Positions 1-7,642 of a DNA stretch of 64,000 bases are shown in pieces. The position numbers and the translations under genes are program-made. Position 1 is the first letter of the stretch. Each line of letters starts with the position of its first letter. The stretch covers positions 62,001-126,000 of the forward strand of contig CAWBCR010000011.1 of the NCBI GenBank assembly GCA_963787375.1, written 5' to 3'. The notes beneath the pieces are model-generated. The model was given only the letters and a program-made list of their open reading frames with translations. It did no database searches and was not told the origin of the DNA. The DNA is from CAWBCR01 sp963787375 (GTDB lineage Bacteria > Chloroflexota > Anaerolineae > Aggregatilineales > UBA3940).

Positions 1-1
1 G

Positions 2-244
2 CGCGCCAAGATCATCAACGCCGAGGGCGAGTTCCAGGCTGCTCAGCAGCTCCGCGAGGCCGCCACGACGATGTCTTCCGAGCCAATGGCGCTTCAACTA
101 CGCTTCCTGCAAACGCTGGTGGAGATCTCGGCGGAGAAGAACAGCACGATTATCTTCCCCGTGCCTATTGACATCATCTCCGCCTTCACCGGTATGGCAC
201 AAGACATCGCCAAGCTGGCCGCAAACCAGGACAAGGGGAAGTAG
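2..244 (+). CDS. Slipin/stomatin-like SPFH protein, C-terminal fragment
   Basis: Only the last 80 residues are present; the gene begins before the window. The frame reads through INAEGEFQAAQQL, a REAA segment and the ending NSTIIFPVPIDIISAF, which is the usual C-terminal end of prokaryotic slipins (SPFH/band 7 family). The Ala/Glu-rich helix belongs to the oligomerising coiled coil. Family members are membrane-associated scaffold proteins, often paired with an NfeD protein; the partner would lie upstream, outside the window. The frame stops at TAG 242-244 and a hairpin follows. The family call is firm; no specific function can be read from this piece. Confidence 0.85.
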   Translation, partial: RAKIINAEGEFQAAQQLREAATTMSSEPMALQLRFLQTLVEISAEKNSTIIFPVPIDIISAFTGMAQDIAKLAANQDKGK

Positions 245-278
245 CGGTTAGCGATTAGCTGGTAGCTAAGTTGCATAG

Positions 279-313
279 AAGAGGGACTTCCCGGTTGGGG
301 GGTCCCTCTTTTC
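279..313 (+). terminator. Rho-independent terminator after the slipin gene
   Basis: A 9-bp perfect stem (AAGAGGGAC at 279-287 with GTCCCTCTT at 302-310) is followed by T residues. It sits between the slipin stop and the end of the convergent phosphotransferase gene, so it may serve both strands. Confidence 0.75.
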
Positions 314-335
314 GTTGGCACATCCGAGCCAATCG

Positions 336-1324
336 CTATTCCAGCCACTGCATGGCAAGCTGGGCGCGGTGGCGGTGAACGTCGCGCAGGGTAATGAGGT
401 CCCTGGCCAGCGCAAAGCCAGGCGTGGCCTCCTCCTGGCTGCGCTGCACCAGCCATTCCGCAATCGCCCACTGCTGGAGGGGCACGGCGGCATTGTACAC
501 CGGCGGCCCGGCGAATTCGCGACCGCTCTCGCGCAGGTAGATCGCCAGAAAACGATCTGCTGCCTCCGCTGCCCCGAAATCGACGAGCTGCATGTAGGTG
601 TTGGCGACATCCCAGCGCGGATCGCCCAGCGCGCAGTACTCCCAGTCGACAATCCCGCTGATCTCACGGTCGACCAGCAGCGCGTTCAGGAAGTGATAGT
701 CGCCGTGAACCAGCACGGGGCTGCTTTCCTGAACGTCATAGGCGCGCATCATCGTCCGCTCGACGGCCTGGCGCAGGTCATCCTGTTTGATCTGGAAGGC
801 GAGCGCCATCAGGTTGGCGAGCGCGGAGGGCAGCGTCACCTGCGGTGCAACACGCCGCACGGCATCAGGCGGAGTCAGGCTGTGCAGGCGGGCCAGCAGC
901 ACAGCAAACGGTGCGATGTACGGTTCAACGATATCACGCAGATGTCGCCCACTGATGGACATTTCCTGGCTGGGCAGCCGCGAGAACAGCACCATGTCAC
1001 CGGACGGCCCAAACTCGCGGGCATAGACGACAGGCACCGGGAAACCTTGTTCGAGCAGCCAGCGGCAGACGGTCACTTCGCGCTGCGCCTTGCCCCGATC
1101 TTCGGTCCGCCACCAGCTTATCGTGCTGACGTAGCGCCGCACGACCAGCCCCTCGCGCTGGAGATCGCCGCCGGGGGCCATCCAATTCAGCGCAAACGCG
1201 ACCATCTCGTGCTGGCGGCTGGGCAGCGGGCGCACCTCTACCACCGCCTGGTCGGGGCGATCCGGGAAGGCCGCCGGCACAGGTCGACCAGGTCAGCGGG
1301 GGTGAGGATCGCGGTATGTGTCAA
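336..1324 (-). CDS. APH-fold phosphotransferase (aminoglycoside phosphotransferase family), N-terminal frameshift
   Basis: The intact frame (GTG at 1280, 314 aa) carries the kinase motifs of the APH/choline kinase fold: HGDYHFLN (residues 192-199, catalytic loop) and DWEYCALGD (212-220, metal-binding Asp). The substrate is unknown; most such proteins are small-molecule kinases and drug resistance should not be assumed. The frame immediately upstream, from TTG at 1324, reads TAILTPADLVDLCRR and would join to AFPDRPDQ if one G were restored near 1271-1275, so the true N terminus is probably about 15 residues longer. The TTG overlaps the stop of the GMC oxidoreductase upstream, suggesting translational coupling. 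Confidence 0.8.
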
Positions 1325-3030
1325 TGCTTAGTCGCATGGGCCGCCGCAGGCTGCCCGGCGGCGTGGGCCAACAGCGGCAGGCGAACCGGCGCGTCTGGCG
1401 CAGGCGGCACGCGGCTCATCGCGTACTCGGCCAGCGCGGTGATCGTCAGGCTGGGGTTGATGCCGGGATTGGCCGGCACAATCGAGCCGTCGACCACATA
1501 CAGGCCGGGATAGTTGTGCACCTCGCAATTCAGGTCGACGACGCCCTCGTCCGCCGTGCGGCCAAACGTCACACCACCCAGGATGTGCGCCGTCGTCGGG
1601 ATGTTGAGCAGGCTCTCGTTGAAGGCCCCCTGCGGTACGCCATTGGCCCGGGCGGCAAAGGCGCGGGTCACCCGGTGGCCAATGGGGATCTCAGCCTGGA
1701 TGGGCTTCTTGTCGTCGCGCGTCGAGACCAGCCCGCGCCGTAACAAGGTCAGCAGGCTGCGGCCCGGGCGCAAGTGCATCAGCGTGTCCTCAGTCTGCAT
1801 TACCAGCAGAATGGTGGTGCGCTCCGCCCAGCGCGCGAAGAACTTGGCGTGCAGGAAATCGGCGGGATGGCGCAGCGCGGCTCCCAGCACCTTGAGCACA
1901 CGGACCAGCGCGCCGCTGCTACCGGCGTCGATCATCGGCGCGGCCAGCGTGCGCATGAACGACGACCCGGCAGGGTAGCGCACCGGCTCGATGGCCGTCA
2001 CATCGTCGGCCTGAAACACCGACGTGATGGCGATTCCCTGTGAATAGTCGATGTCACGGCTGCGCGACGTCGCGCCGATCAGCGCCTCGTTATTGGTGCG
2101 CACCTCGTCGCCCAGGCGCGGGGAAATATTGGGCAGCGAACGGGTCTCGTCGCGGCAGTGGAACAGCAGGCGCAGCGTGCCCAGCACTCCTGCCGACACT
2201 ACCACGCTGCGGGTGCGGAGCGTGCGCATGGGGTTGGACAACAGCGCCGTCGCGCTGCGGTAGACGACTTCGTAACGCGCGCCATCGGGCTGGCCTTCGG
2301 GCAGGGGGCGGATATCCTGCACATCGGCCTCGGCACGAATTTCCGCACCCCATTTTTCAGCGAAGTACAGGTAGTTCTTGACGAGCGTGTTCTTGGCGTT
2401 ATAGCGGCAGCCGACCATACAGCCACCGCACTGCGTGCAGCCCGCGCGGTCGGGGCCTGCGCCGCCAAAGAAGGGGTCGGGGATCGTCTCACCCTCGTGG
2501 CCCGGCTCGCCGAAGAAGACCGACACGTCGGCGGCACGAAACGTGCTGCCCATGCCCATCTCGCCCGCGACCTCGCGCAGCGTGCCGTCGGCGGGCCACA
2601 GGCGCGGGTTGGTCACCACGCCCAGCATGCGGCGGGCGGTCTCGTAGTGAGGCCGCAGGACGGCCCTCCAGTCGGCCAGCGCGCTCCAGCCCGGCGCGTC
2701 GAACAGCGCGTCCTCAGGCTCCATGAGAACGTTGGCGTACACCAGGCTGCCGCCGCCGACCCCGCTGCCGTGCAGCACCAGCACCCCGTTGAGCAGCGTA
2801 AGCTGCTGGATGCCAAAGCAGCGCAGCACGGGCAGCCACAGGTATTTGAAGATGTTCCAGTTGGTTTTGGCGAAGTCGTCGTCGTGCAGGCGCTTGCCGC
2901 GCTCCAGCACGGTGACGCGGTAGCCCTTTTCGGCGAGGCGCATCGCCGTGACGCTGCCGCCAAACCCGGAGCCGATCACCACGTAATCACACGCGGCGTT
3001 GGCCTGCTGCTCACGCTGGTCTGCTGTCAT
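1321..3030 (-). CDS. GMC-family FAD oxidoreductase (cholesterol oxidase-like)
   Basis: The 569-residue protein begins with an FAD Rossmann motif, GSGFGG (20-25), followed by the acidic end of the second strand in VLERG. GGGSLVYAN (92-100) and the C-terminal block VDGSIVPANPGINPSLT are conserved in GMC oxidoreductases related to cholesterol oxidase. Four cysteines at about 198, 201, 204 and 208 (CTQCGGCMVGC) match the cysteine-rich insert seen in that subgroup. It presumably oxidises an alcohol with FAD; the substrate is unknown and need not be a sterol. No secretion signal is evident. The phosphotransferase gene follows with overlapping ends, so the two are probably cotranscribed. Confidence 0.88.
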   Translation of the reverse strand: MTADQREQQANAACDYVVIGSGFGGSVTAMRLAEKGYRVTVLERGKRLHDDDFAKTNWNIFKYLWLPVLRCFGIQQLTLLNGVLVLHGSGVGGGSLVYANVLMEPEDALFDAPGWSALADWRAVLRPHYETARRMLGVVTNPRLWPADGTLREVAGEMGMGSTFRAADVSVFFGEPGHEGETIPDPFFGGAGPDRAGCTQCGGCMVGCRYNAKNTLVKNYLYFAEKWGAEIRAEADVQDIRPLPEGQPDGARYEVVYRSATALLSNPMRTLRTRSVVVSAGVLGTLRLLFHCRDETRSLPNISPRLGDEVRTNNEALIGATSRSRDIDYSQGIAITSVFQADDVTAIEPVRYPAGSSFMRTLAAPMIDAGSSGALVRVLKVLGAALRHPADFLHAKFFARWAERTTILLVMQTEDTLMHLRPGRSLLTLLRRGLVSTRDDKKPIQAEIPIGHRVTRAFAARANGVPQGAFNESLLNIPTTAHILGGVTFGRTADEGVVDLNCEVHNYPGLYVVDGSIVPANPGINPSLTITALAEYAMSRVPPAPDAPVRLPLLAHAAGQPAAAHATKH

Positions 3031-3576
3031 ATCGGCACCCGCCTCCTGGCGACGCCCGCCGGTCTCGACGCCGGCAGTTGGTTCTACGCCTAGTCTAGCC
3101 GCGCACGGTGGGCTTGTCCAGCGGGGGGCGCGGATCGCATTTCGTAACGCAGTTCTGGGACCATTTCAGGACATTTGGTGTGTGACAAAAAGCGCCTGAA
3201 AGACCATTGACGTATCGAGGCAACGTGCTATAATCATTTTGACGAAAGTGATATAGTTTATCTGTTGGATGATATTTGTGATGATACCTTACACCTGCAC
3301 ATGTCTTGAGCGGGGGCGCTGTTACCCTCGCACGAGGTGCTGACCGAACCACACCCGTCGCTAGTTGACCTCCGAGGGCAACACCGTCTCCGCCATTGCA
3401 GAACCCTGTTCTGCGGCCCGGCGAAGTGAGTGTGCCCTTTTTGCTGCCCCTTTGCTGTGCCGCACGTGAGCCTTAAGCACGCCAATCTGCAAAACAGGCC
3501 CGTGATAAAGCACCCGGCCAACCCACACGCCACAAGCGCGCTGCCGGACATGCTCACGGGATAGCAAGGGAACCTG
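3031..3576. other. Long non-coding interval upstream of cysM
   Basis: This divergent spacer of about 545 bases separates the GMC oxidoreductase from cysM. I find no convincing protein gene in it; the long minus-strand open frame entering from cysM is an antisense shadow. It holds a strong plus-strand promoter (3207-3234) and a 7-bp hairpin, GCAGAAC-CCT-GTTCTGC, at 3398-3414. I do not recognise a SAM riboswitch or T-box in the roughly 335-base leader. Confidence 0.6.
3207..3234 (+). promoter_or_regulatory. Sigma-70-type promoter of the cysteine cluster
   Basis: TTGACG at 3207-3212 and a perfect TATAAT at 3229-3234 are separated by 16 bases. Transcription would start near 3241, leaving a leader of about 335 bases before cysM. 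Confidence 0.65.
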
Positions 3577-4560
3577 ATGACCAACCTGACCAACTCTCTC
3601 ACCCGCGCGCACCCGGCCCTTGCCAACTCCGCGCCGGGCATCACCTACCGACCGGGCAGCGCCGTCGACACGCTGGTCGGCAACACGCCGCTGCTGGCGT
3701 TCCGCCGCGTGACAGCAGGCCTGTCGCCGCGTGTCAGGCTGCTGGCTAAAGCCGAATGGGCCAACCCTGGCGGCTCGGTGAAAGATCGCCCCGCGCTGAA
3801 CATCATCCGGCAGGCCGAGCGGCGCGGCGACCTGCGGCCCGGCATGACGCTGCTCGACAGCACGTCGGGCAACATGGGCATCGCCTACGCGATGTTGTGC
3901 CGGGCGCTGGGCTACGCCGTGAAGCTGGTCGTGCCGGCCAACGCCAGCCCGGAGCGGCTGGCAACGCTGCGTGCGTATGGCGTCGACCTGACGCTGAGCG
4001 ACCCCGCCGAGGGCACTGACGGCGCGATCCGGCTGGTGCACGATCTTTACGCAGCCGAGCCGGGTCGCTATTTCTTCGCCGATCAGTACAATAACCCGGA
4101 CAACTGGCAGGCACACTATTTCAGCACCGGCGTCGAGATCTGGGAACAGACCGGCGGGCAGGTGACGCATTTCGTGGCCGGGATCGGCACCAGCGGGACG
4201 CTGATGGGGGTCGGGCGGCGTCTGAAGGCCTATGATCCGTCGGTTCGACTGCTGGCCGTACAGCCTGACGCGGCGTTCAACGGCCTGGAAGGGCTGAAAT
4301 ACATGCCAACGGCCATCGTGCCCGGCATCTACGACGCCTCGCTGCCCGACGAGATCGTGCCGGTGCAAACCGAGGACGCCTACGCCATGTGCCGCCGGCT
4401 GGCCCGCGAAGAAGGCGTGCTGGTAGGCGTCTCGGCGGGGGCGGCGATGGTCGCCGCGCTGGCGCTGGCCAAATCGCTCGACGAGGGCGTGGTCGTCACG
4501 CTGCTGCCGGATGGCGCGTCGAAGTACCTGAGCGAACCATTCTGGACCGAGGGAGACTGA
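3577..4560 (+). CDS. cysM: PLP-dependent cysteine synthase, CysM type (CysO-dependent)
   Basis: This 327-residue cysteine synthase/cystathionine beta-synthase family enzyme has the PLP lysine in GGSVKDR (Lys69), the substrate loop STSGNMG (95-101) and the phosphate-binding GTSGT (204-208). In the CysO pathway, known from Mycobacterium, CysM condenses an activated serine (O-phosphoserine) with thiocarboxylated CysO rather than free sulfide. I assign that role from the genes directly downstream: the JAMM peptidase Mec, a CysO domain and the activating enzyme MoeZ. The substrate cannot be proven from sequence; ordinary O-acetylserine sulfhydrylase activity is the alternative. It is the first gene of the cluster, and mec starts 6 bases after its stop. 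Confidence 0.88.
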   Translation: MTNLTNSLTRAHPALANSAPGITYRPGSAVDTLVGNTPLLAFRRVTAGLSPRVRLLAKAEWANPGGSVKDRPALNIIRQAERRGDLRPGMTLLDSTSGNMGIAYAMLCRALGYAVKLVVPANASPERLATLRAYGVDLTLSDPAEGTDGAIRLVHDLYAAEPGRYFFADQYNNPDNWQAHYFSTGVEIWEQTGGQVTHFVAGIGTSGTLMGVGRRLKAYDPSVRLLAVQPDAAFNGLEGLKYMPTAIVPGIYDASLPDEIVPVQTEDAYAMCRRLAREEGVLVGVSAGAAMVAALALAKSLDEGVVVTLLPDGASKYLSEPFWTEGD

Positions 4561-4566
4561 ACGCCG

Positions 4567-5013
4567 ATGAGCATTGTCCTGATCGCACCTGAGCACCTGC
4601 AAGCCATCGAGGCGCACGGCATGGCGACCTATCCCAATGAAGGGGCAGGCTTCATGCTGGGGCGTGTCGACGGCGACACGTGGCTCATCGCGGCGCTGCT
4701 GCCCATCGACAACCGGCGCGAGCTCGAAGCACAGCACAACCGCTTCGAGCTAAGCCCAAGGGACTTCATGCAGGCCGAGGCCGAGGCGGACCGGCGCGGG
4801 CTGGACCTGATCGGCGTGTTTCACTCGCATCCCGATCACCCAGCAGAGCCGAGCGCGTTTGACCGCGACCACGCACTGCCCAACTTCAGCTATCTGATCA
4901 CGTCGGTGCAGAAAGGGCAGGCGCAGGTCACCCGCGCCTGGCGGCTCAATCCGGACCGTTCTGCATTCGACGAAGACACACTGGAAATGACCGAGCACAC
5001 AGGAGAAGCGTAA
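4567..5013 (+). CDS. mec: JAMM/MPN+ metallopeptidase, Mec-type (releases cysteine from CysO)
   Basis: A complete JAMM zinc motif is visible in 148 residues: Glu25 (NEGAGF) and His86-Ser-His88-x7-Ser96-x2-Asp99. In the known pathway Mec+ hydrolyses the CysO-cysteine adduct, freeing cysteine and regenerating the carrier. Because the carrier downstream is fused to a membrane domain with its Gly-Gly internal, this peptidase may also cut after the Gly-Gly to mature the carrier, as JAMM proteins are known to do for the QbsE/PdtH sulfur carriers; that second role is inference. It is tightly packed between cysM and cysO, 6 and 3 bases from its neighbours. Confidence 0.9.
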   Translation: MSIVLIAPEHLQAIEAHGMATYPNEGAGFMLGRVDGDTWLIAALLPIDNRRELEAQHNRFELSPRDFMQAEAEADRRGLDLIGVFHSHPDHPAEPSAFDRDHALPNFSYLITSVQKGQAQVTRAWRLNPDRSAFDEDTLEMTEHTGEA

Positions 5014-5016
5014 GCA

Positions 5017-5751
5017 ATGGCAAGTATCCGGATACCTACCCCGCTGCGGGCCTACACCGGCGGCAGCGACACGATAGACGTCAGGGGCGACACGGTCGGG
5101 CAGGCGCTCGACGACCTGGTACGGCAGCACCCCGACCTCAGGCAGCACCTGTTCAAGGACAGCACATTGCGCAGCTTCGTCAACATCTACGTGGGCGAGG
5201 ACGACATCCGCTACCTAGACGGCGTCGATACGGCCATCACGCCGGAAACGCGGCTGTTGCTGGTACCATCGGTGGCGGGCGGCTCGCAGGAGGGGCTGCG
5301 CCAGGTGGACCATTCGGCGCTGCGCACCAACCAGGCATTCATCATCGGCTTTCTGCTGGCGGCCTTCGTGGTGAACAGCGCGGCGCTGGTCGCGTTCGTC
5401 GCCGCCGTGATGCTGGTCGGGACACTTTGGCCCGCGCTGGGGCTGTTCAAGCGCATCTACCGCCACGTGCTGAGGCCGTTGGGGATCGTGCGGCCCGACG
5501 TGATCCGCGACAATCCGGAGCCGCACCGCTTCGCACAGGGGCTGGGCGGGACGTTCCTGGTGGCGGGGCTGGCGGCGCTGCTGGCCGGCGTGCCGGTAGC
5601 AGGCTGGGCACTGGTGTGGGTCGTGATCGGGCTGGCGGCGCTCAACCTGTTCGCCGGGTTCTGCGCGGGATGCTTCGTCTACTACCAGCTTAACCGGCTG
5701 GGCGTACCCGGCTTTGGCGTGAGCCGTATTGAGCGAGGTGAGCGTCTGTGA
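5017..5751 (+). CDS. cysO: CysO/MoaD-ThiS-type sulfur carrier fused to DUF4395 membrane domain
   Basis: Residues 1-89 form a MoaD/ThiS/CysO ubiquitin-like domain ending in VAGG (Gly88-Gly89), the site where MoeZ-type enzymes make a thiocarboxylate. The frame does not stop there: it continues through SQEGLRQ into a DUF4395 domain (about 97-244) with hydrophobic segments near 108-140 and 178-225 and a CAGC pair. A free C-terminal glycine is needed for thiocarboxylation, so either the fusion is cleaved after Gly89 or the parts are made separately. AGGAGG at 5288-5293 followed by an in-frame GTG at 5305 would translate the DUF4395 part alone. A deleted stop codon in the assembly is the main alternative. 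DUF4395 proteins often accompany thioredoxin and sulfur-transfer genes. Confidence 0.85.
   Translation: MASIRIPTPLRAYTGGSDTIDVRGDTVGQALDDLVRQHPDLRQHLFKDSTLRSFVNIYVGEDDIRYLDGVDTAITPETRLLLVPSVAGGSQEGLRQVDHSALRTNQAFIIGFLLAAFVVNSAALVAFVAAVMLVGTLWPALGLFKRIYRHVLRPLGIVRPDVIRDNPEPHRFAQGLGGTFLVAGLAALLAGVPVAGWALVWVVIGLAALNLFAGFCAGCFVYYQLNRLGVPGFGVSRIERGERL
5288..5307 (+). promoter_or_regulatory. Internal ribosome-binding site and GTG start for the DUF4395 domain
   Basis: AGGAGG (5288-5293) lies 11 bases before an in-frame GTG (5305-5307) opening VDHSALRTNQAF, which resembles the N terminus of stand-alone DUF4395 proteins. It lies just after the Gly-Gly of the CysO domain, so one reading frame could give both a fusion and a free membrane protein. 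Confidence 0.45.
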
Positions 5752-6200
5752 TCGAACGCGCGCTGATCGCCGCGCTGCTGATTGGGCTGGGCTTCGGGGC
5801 GGTGGTGCTGGGCTCGCGCTGGCAGGCCCGCCGTACGGGCCGCACCCGGCGCGGCGATGCGATTCTCGACGCGCTGCGTCCTGGCGTTCCAGCGGTGGTC
5901 TATTTCTGGTCCGAGACGTGCGCGCCATGCAAGACGGTCCAGAAGCCAGCGCTGGAACAGCTCCAGGCCGAGATGGGCCCCGATGGCGTGCAGGTGTACG
6001 CCATCAACGCGGTCGAACGGCCCGACCTAGCCGACGGCTGGGGCGTGTTGAGCCTGCCGACGACGTTCATCGTCGACGCAGGCCGGACGCCGCGCCGGGT
6101 GAATCACGGCGTGGCGCGCGCCGAACAGCTCAAGCGGCAGATCGCCGCCGTAGCGAATTGCGGCGACGTGAGCGTGGGTGGCGGGGAGCCATCGGCATGA
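5748..6200 (+). CDS. Membrane-anchored thioredoxin-like protein
   Basis: An N-terminal hydrophobic segment (about residues 4-22) anchors a thioredoxin fold with active site Cys58-Ala-Pro-Cys61 in the context WSETCAPC and a cis-proline loop LPTTF (Pro104). The GTG start at 5748 overlaps the stop of the CysO-DUF4395 gene as GTGA, so the two are translationally coupled. After one transmembrane helix the domain probably faces outward, though topology is not certain. Context suggests disulfide or persulfide reduction linked to the sulfur-carrier pathway, possibly acting on the CxxC of DUF4395. This is inference; a general thiol-disulfide role is equally possible. Confidence 0.85.
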   Translation: MIERALIAALLIGLGFGAVVLGSRWQARRTGRTRRGDAILDALRPGVPAVVYFWSETCAPCKTVQKPALEQLQAEMGPDGVQVYAINAVERPDLADGWGVLSLPTTFIVDAGRTPRRVNHGVARAEQLKRQIAAVANCGDVSVGGGEPSA

Positions 6201-6233
6201 CAGCCACAGAAATAGATTTGCCAGCAGCTACGA

Positions 6234-6306
6234 CCGGCAATCAATTGCCGGCCTATAGCGCGGGCTCGCTGCGCTCACCTGCGGATAAGTCGGTTAGAAA
6301 CCGACT
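6234..6306. repeat. Two perfect short palindromes between the thioredoxin gene and moeZ
   Basis: CCGGCAAT-CA-ATTGCCGG (6234-6251) and AGTCGGTT-AGA-AACCGACT (6288-6306) sit in the 159-base spacer ahead of moeZ. Neither has a T-tract. They could be mRNA hairpins tuning expression of moeZ relative to the upstream genes, or copies of a dispersed palindromic element. Confidence 0.5.
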
Positions 6307-6359
6307 CAAATGCGCGCACAATTCCCGTGCTTAGCGTGATACATAGAGGATAAATCAGC

Positions 6360-7556
6360 ATGACAGTCTCTCAACACATCGCCCCGGAGGCAATCAACCT
6401 CTCACATGACGAAATCAAGCGCTACAGCCGGCACCTGATCATGCCCGAAGTGGGCATGGCCGGGCAGCGCAAGCTAAAGGCGGCCAGCGTGCTGCTGATC
6501 GGCGCGGGCGGGCTGGGCTCGCCGCTGGCGATGTACCTGGCCGCGGCAGGCGTGGGGCGCATCGGGCTGGTCGACTACGACACGGTCGATGCGTCAAACC
6601 TCCAGCGGCAGGTGATCCACGGCACGAAGGACATCGGGCGGTCCAAGCTGGAAAGCGCCAAGGCACGCATCACGGACATCAACCCCTACGTGCAGGTCGA
6701 CACCTACGCCGCACCGCTGACCTCCGACAACGCGCTGGAGGTGCTGGCACCGTACGACGTGATCGTCGACGGCACCGACAATTTCCCGACGCGCTACCTG
6801 GTCAACGACGCGTGCGTGATGCTGGGCAAGCCAAACGTGTATGGCAGCATCTTCCGCTTCGAGGGGCAGGCCAGCGTGTTCGACGCGACGCAGGGACCAT
6901 GCTACCGCTGCCTGTTCCCCGCGCCGCCGCCGCCCGGCCTGGTGCCAAGCTGCGCCGAAGGCGGCGTGCTGGGCGTGCTGCCCGGCACAATCGGGGCCAT
7001 CCAGGCGACAGAGACGATCAAGCTGATCCTGGGCACGGGCGAGACGCTGATGGGACGGCTACTGCTATACGACGCGCTGAAGATGAGCTTCGAGTTTGTG
7101 AAACTGCGCAAGAACCCGGACTGCCCGGTGTGCGGCGAGCACCCGACGCTGACCGAGCTGATCGACTACGAGCAGTTCTGCGGGATGCCGGGCCACGACC
7201 ACAGCGCCTTCCACAGCGACAACGAGGCGATAGTGCCGACCATCAGCGTTAAGGAAGTCAAGCGCAAGCTCAACTCCGGCGAAGACTTCGTGCTGCTCGA
7301 CGTGCGCGAGCCGCACGAGTGGCAGATCTCAAACATCGACACACCGCTGACGGTGCACATCCCCAAGGGGCAGATCCTTGAGCAGCTCGGCAAGCTGGAC
7401 ACCGCCCATGAGATCGTGGTGTACTGCAAGACGGGCGGGCGCTCGGCAGACGTGGTCGCCACGCTGAAAGAGCACGGCTACACGCATCTCAAGAACATGG
7501 CGGGCGGGATCAACGCGTGGGCCACGCAGGTGGACCCGGAGCTGCCGACGTACTGA
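6360..7556 (+). CDS. moeZ: MoeZ-type sulfur-carrier adenylyltransferase/sulfurtransferase (ThiF-rhodanese)
   Basis: This 398-residue E1-like enzyme has an ATP-binding GAGGLGS (48-54), a structural zinc site from CYRC (181, 184) and CPVC (255, 258), a conserved Cys198 in PSCAEGG, and a C-terminal rhodanese domain (about 293-398) with active Cys356 in YCKTGGRS. MoeZ proteins adenylate the Gly-Gly end of a sulfur carrier and then transfer persulfide sulfur to make the thiocarboxylate. Its place after cysM-mec-cysO makes CysO the likely substrate, although MoeZ enzymes can also serve MoaD. It is separated from the thioredoxin gene by 159 bases holding two palindromes. Confidence 0.92.
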   Translation: MTVSQHIAPEAINLSHDEIKRYSRHLIMPEVGMAGQRKLKAASVLLIGAGGLGSPLAMYLAAAGVGRIGLVDYDTVDASNLQRQVIHGTKDIGRSKLESAKARITDINPYVQVDTYAAPLTSDNALEVLAPYDVIVDGTDNFPTRYLVNDACVMLGKPNVYGSIFRFEGQASVFDATQGPCYRCLFPAPPPPGLVPSCAEGGVLGVLPGTIGAIQATETIKLILGTGETLMGRLLLYDALKMSFEFVKLRKNPDCPVCGEHPTLTELIDYEQFCGMPGHDHSAFHSDNEAIVPTISVKEVKRKLNSGEDFVLLDVREPHEWQISNIDTPLTVHIPKGQILEQLGKLDTAHEIVVYCKTGGRSADVVATLKEHGYTHLKNMAGGINAWATQVDPELPTY

Positions 7557-7594
7557 CAGCAGGGGCAGGGACAATACAAGAGGGCAGGTGCAAA

Positions 7595-7615
7595 GGGCAG
7601 GGACAAGCCCTGCCC
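7595..7615. terminator. Hairpin between moeZ and a convergent GNAT gene
   Basis: GGGCAGGG-ACAAG-CCCTGCCC forms a strong stem between two convergent genes. There is no clear T-tract, so it may be an intergenic palindromic repeat rather than a classical terminator. Confidence 0.45.
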
Positions 7616-7642
7616 CTACAGAACCCATCGGATGATGGTACG

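Noticed and set aside
336..1324. Antibiotic-resistance aminoglycoside kinase
   Set aside because: The fold is shared by many small-molecule kinases and nothing here indicates aminoglycoside specificity.
3235..3576. SAM riboswitch or T-box in the cysM leader
   Set aside because: None of the conserved cores is present; only an ordinary hairpin is visible.
3361..4737. Open frame of 458 residues on the minus strand over cysM and mec
   Set aside because: It is antisense to two well-recognised genes, and its translation is an Arg/His/Gln-rich sequence with no family features.
6197..6334. 45-residue open frame starting at the thioredoxin stop
   Set aside because: It runs through two palindromes and has no family features; more likely spacer.
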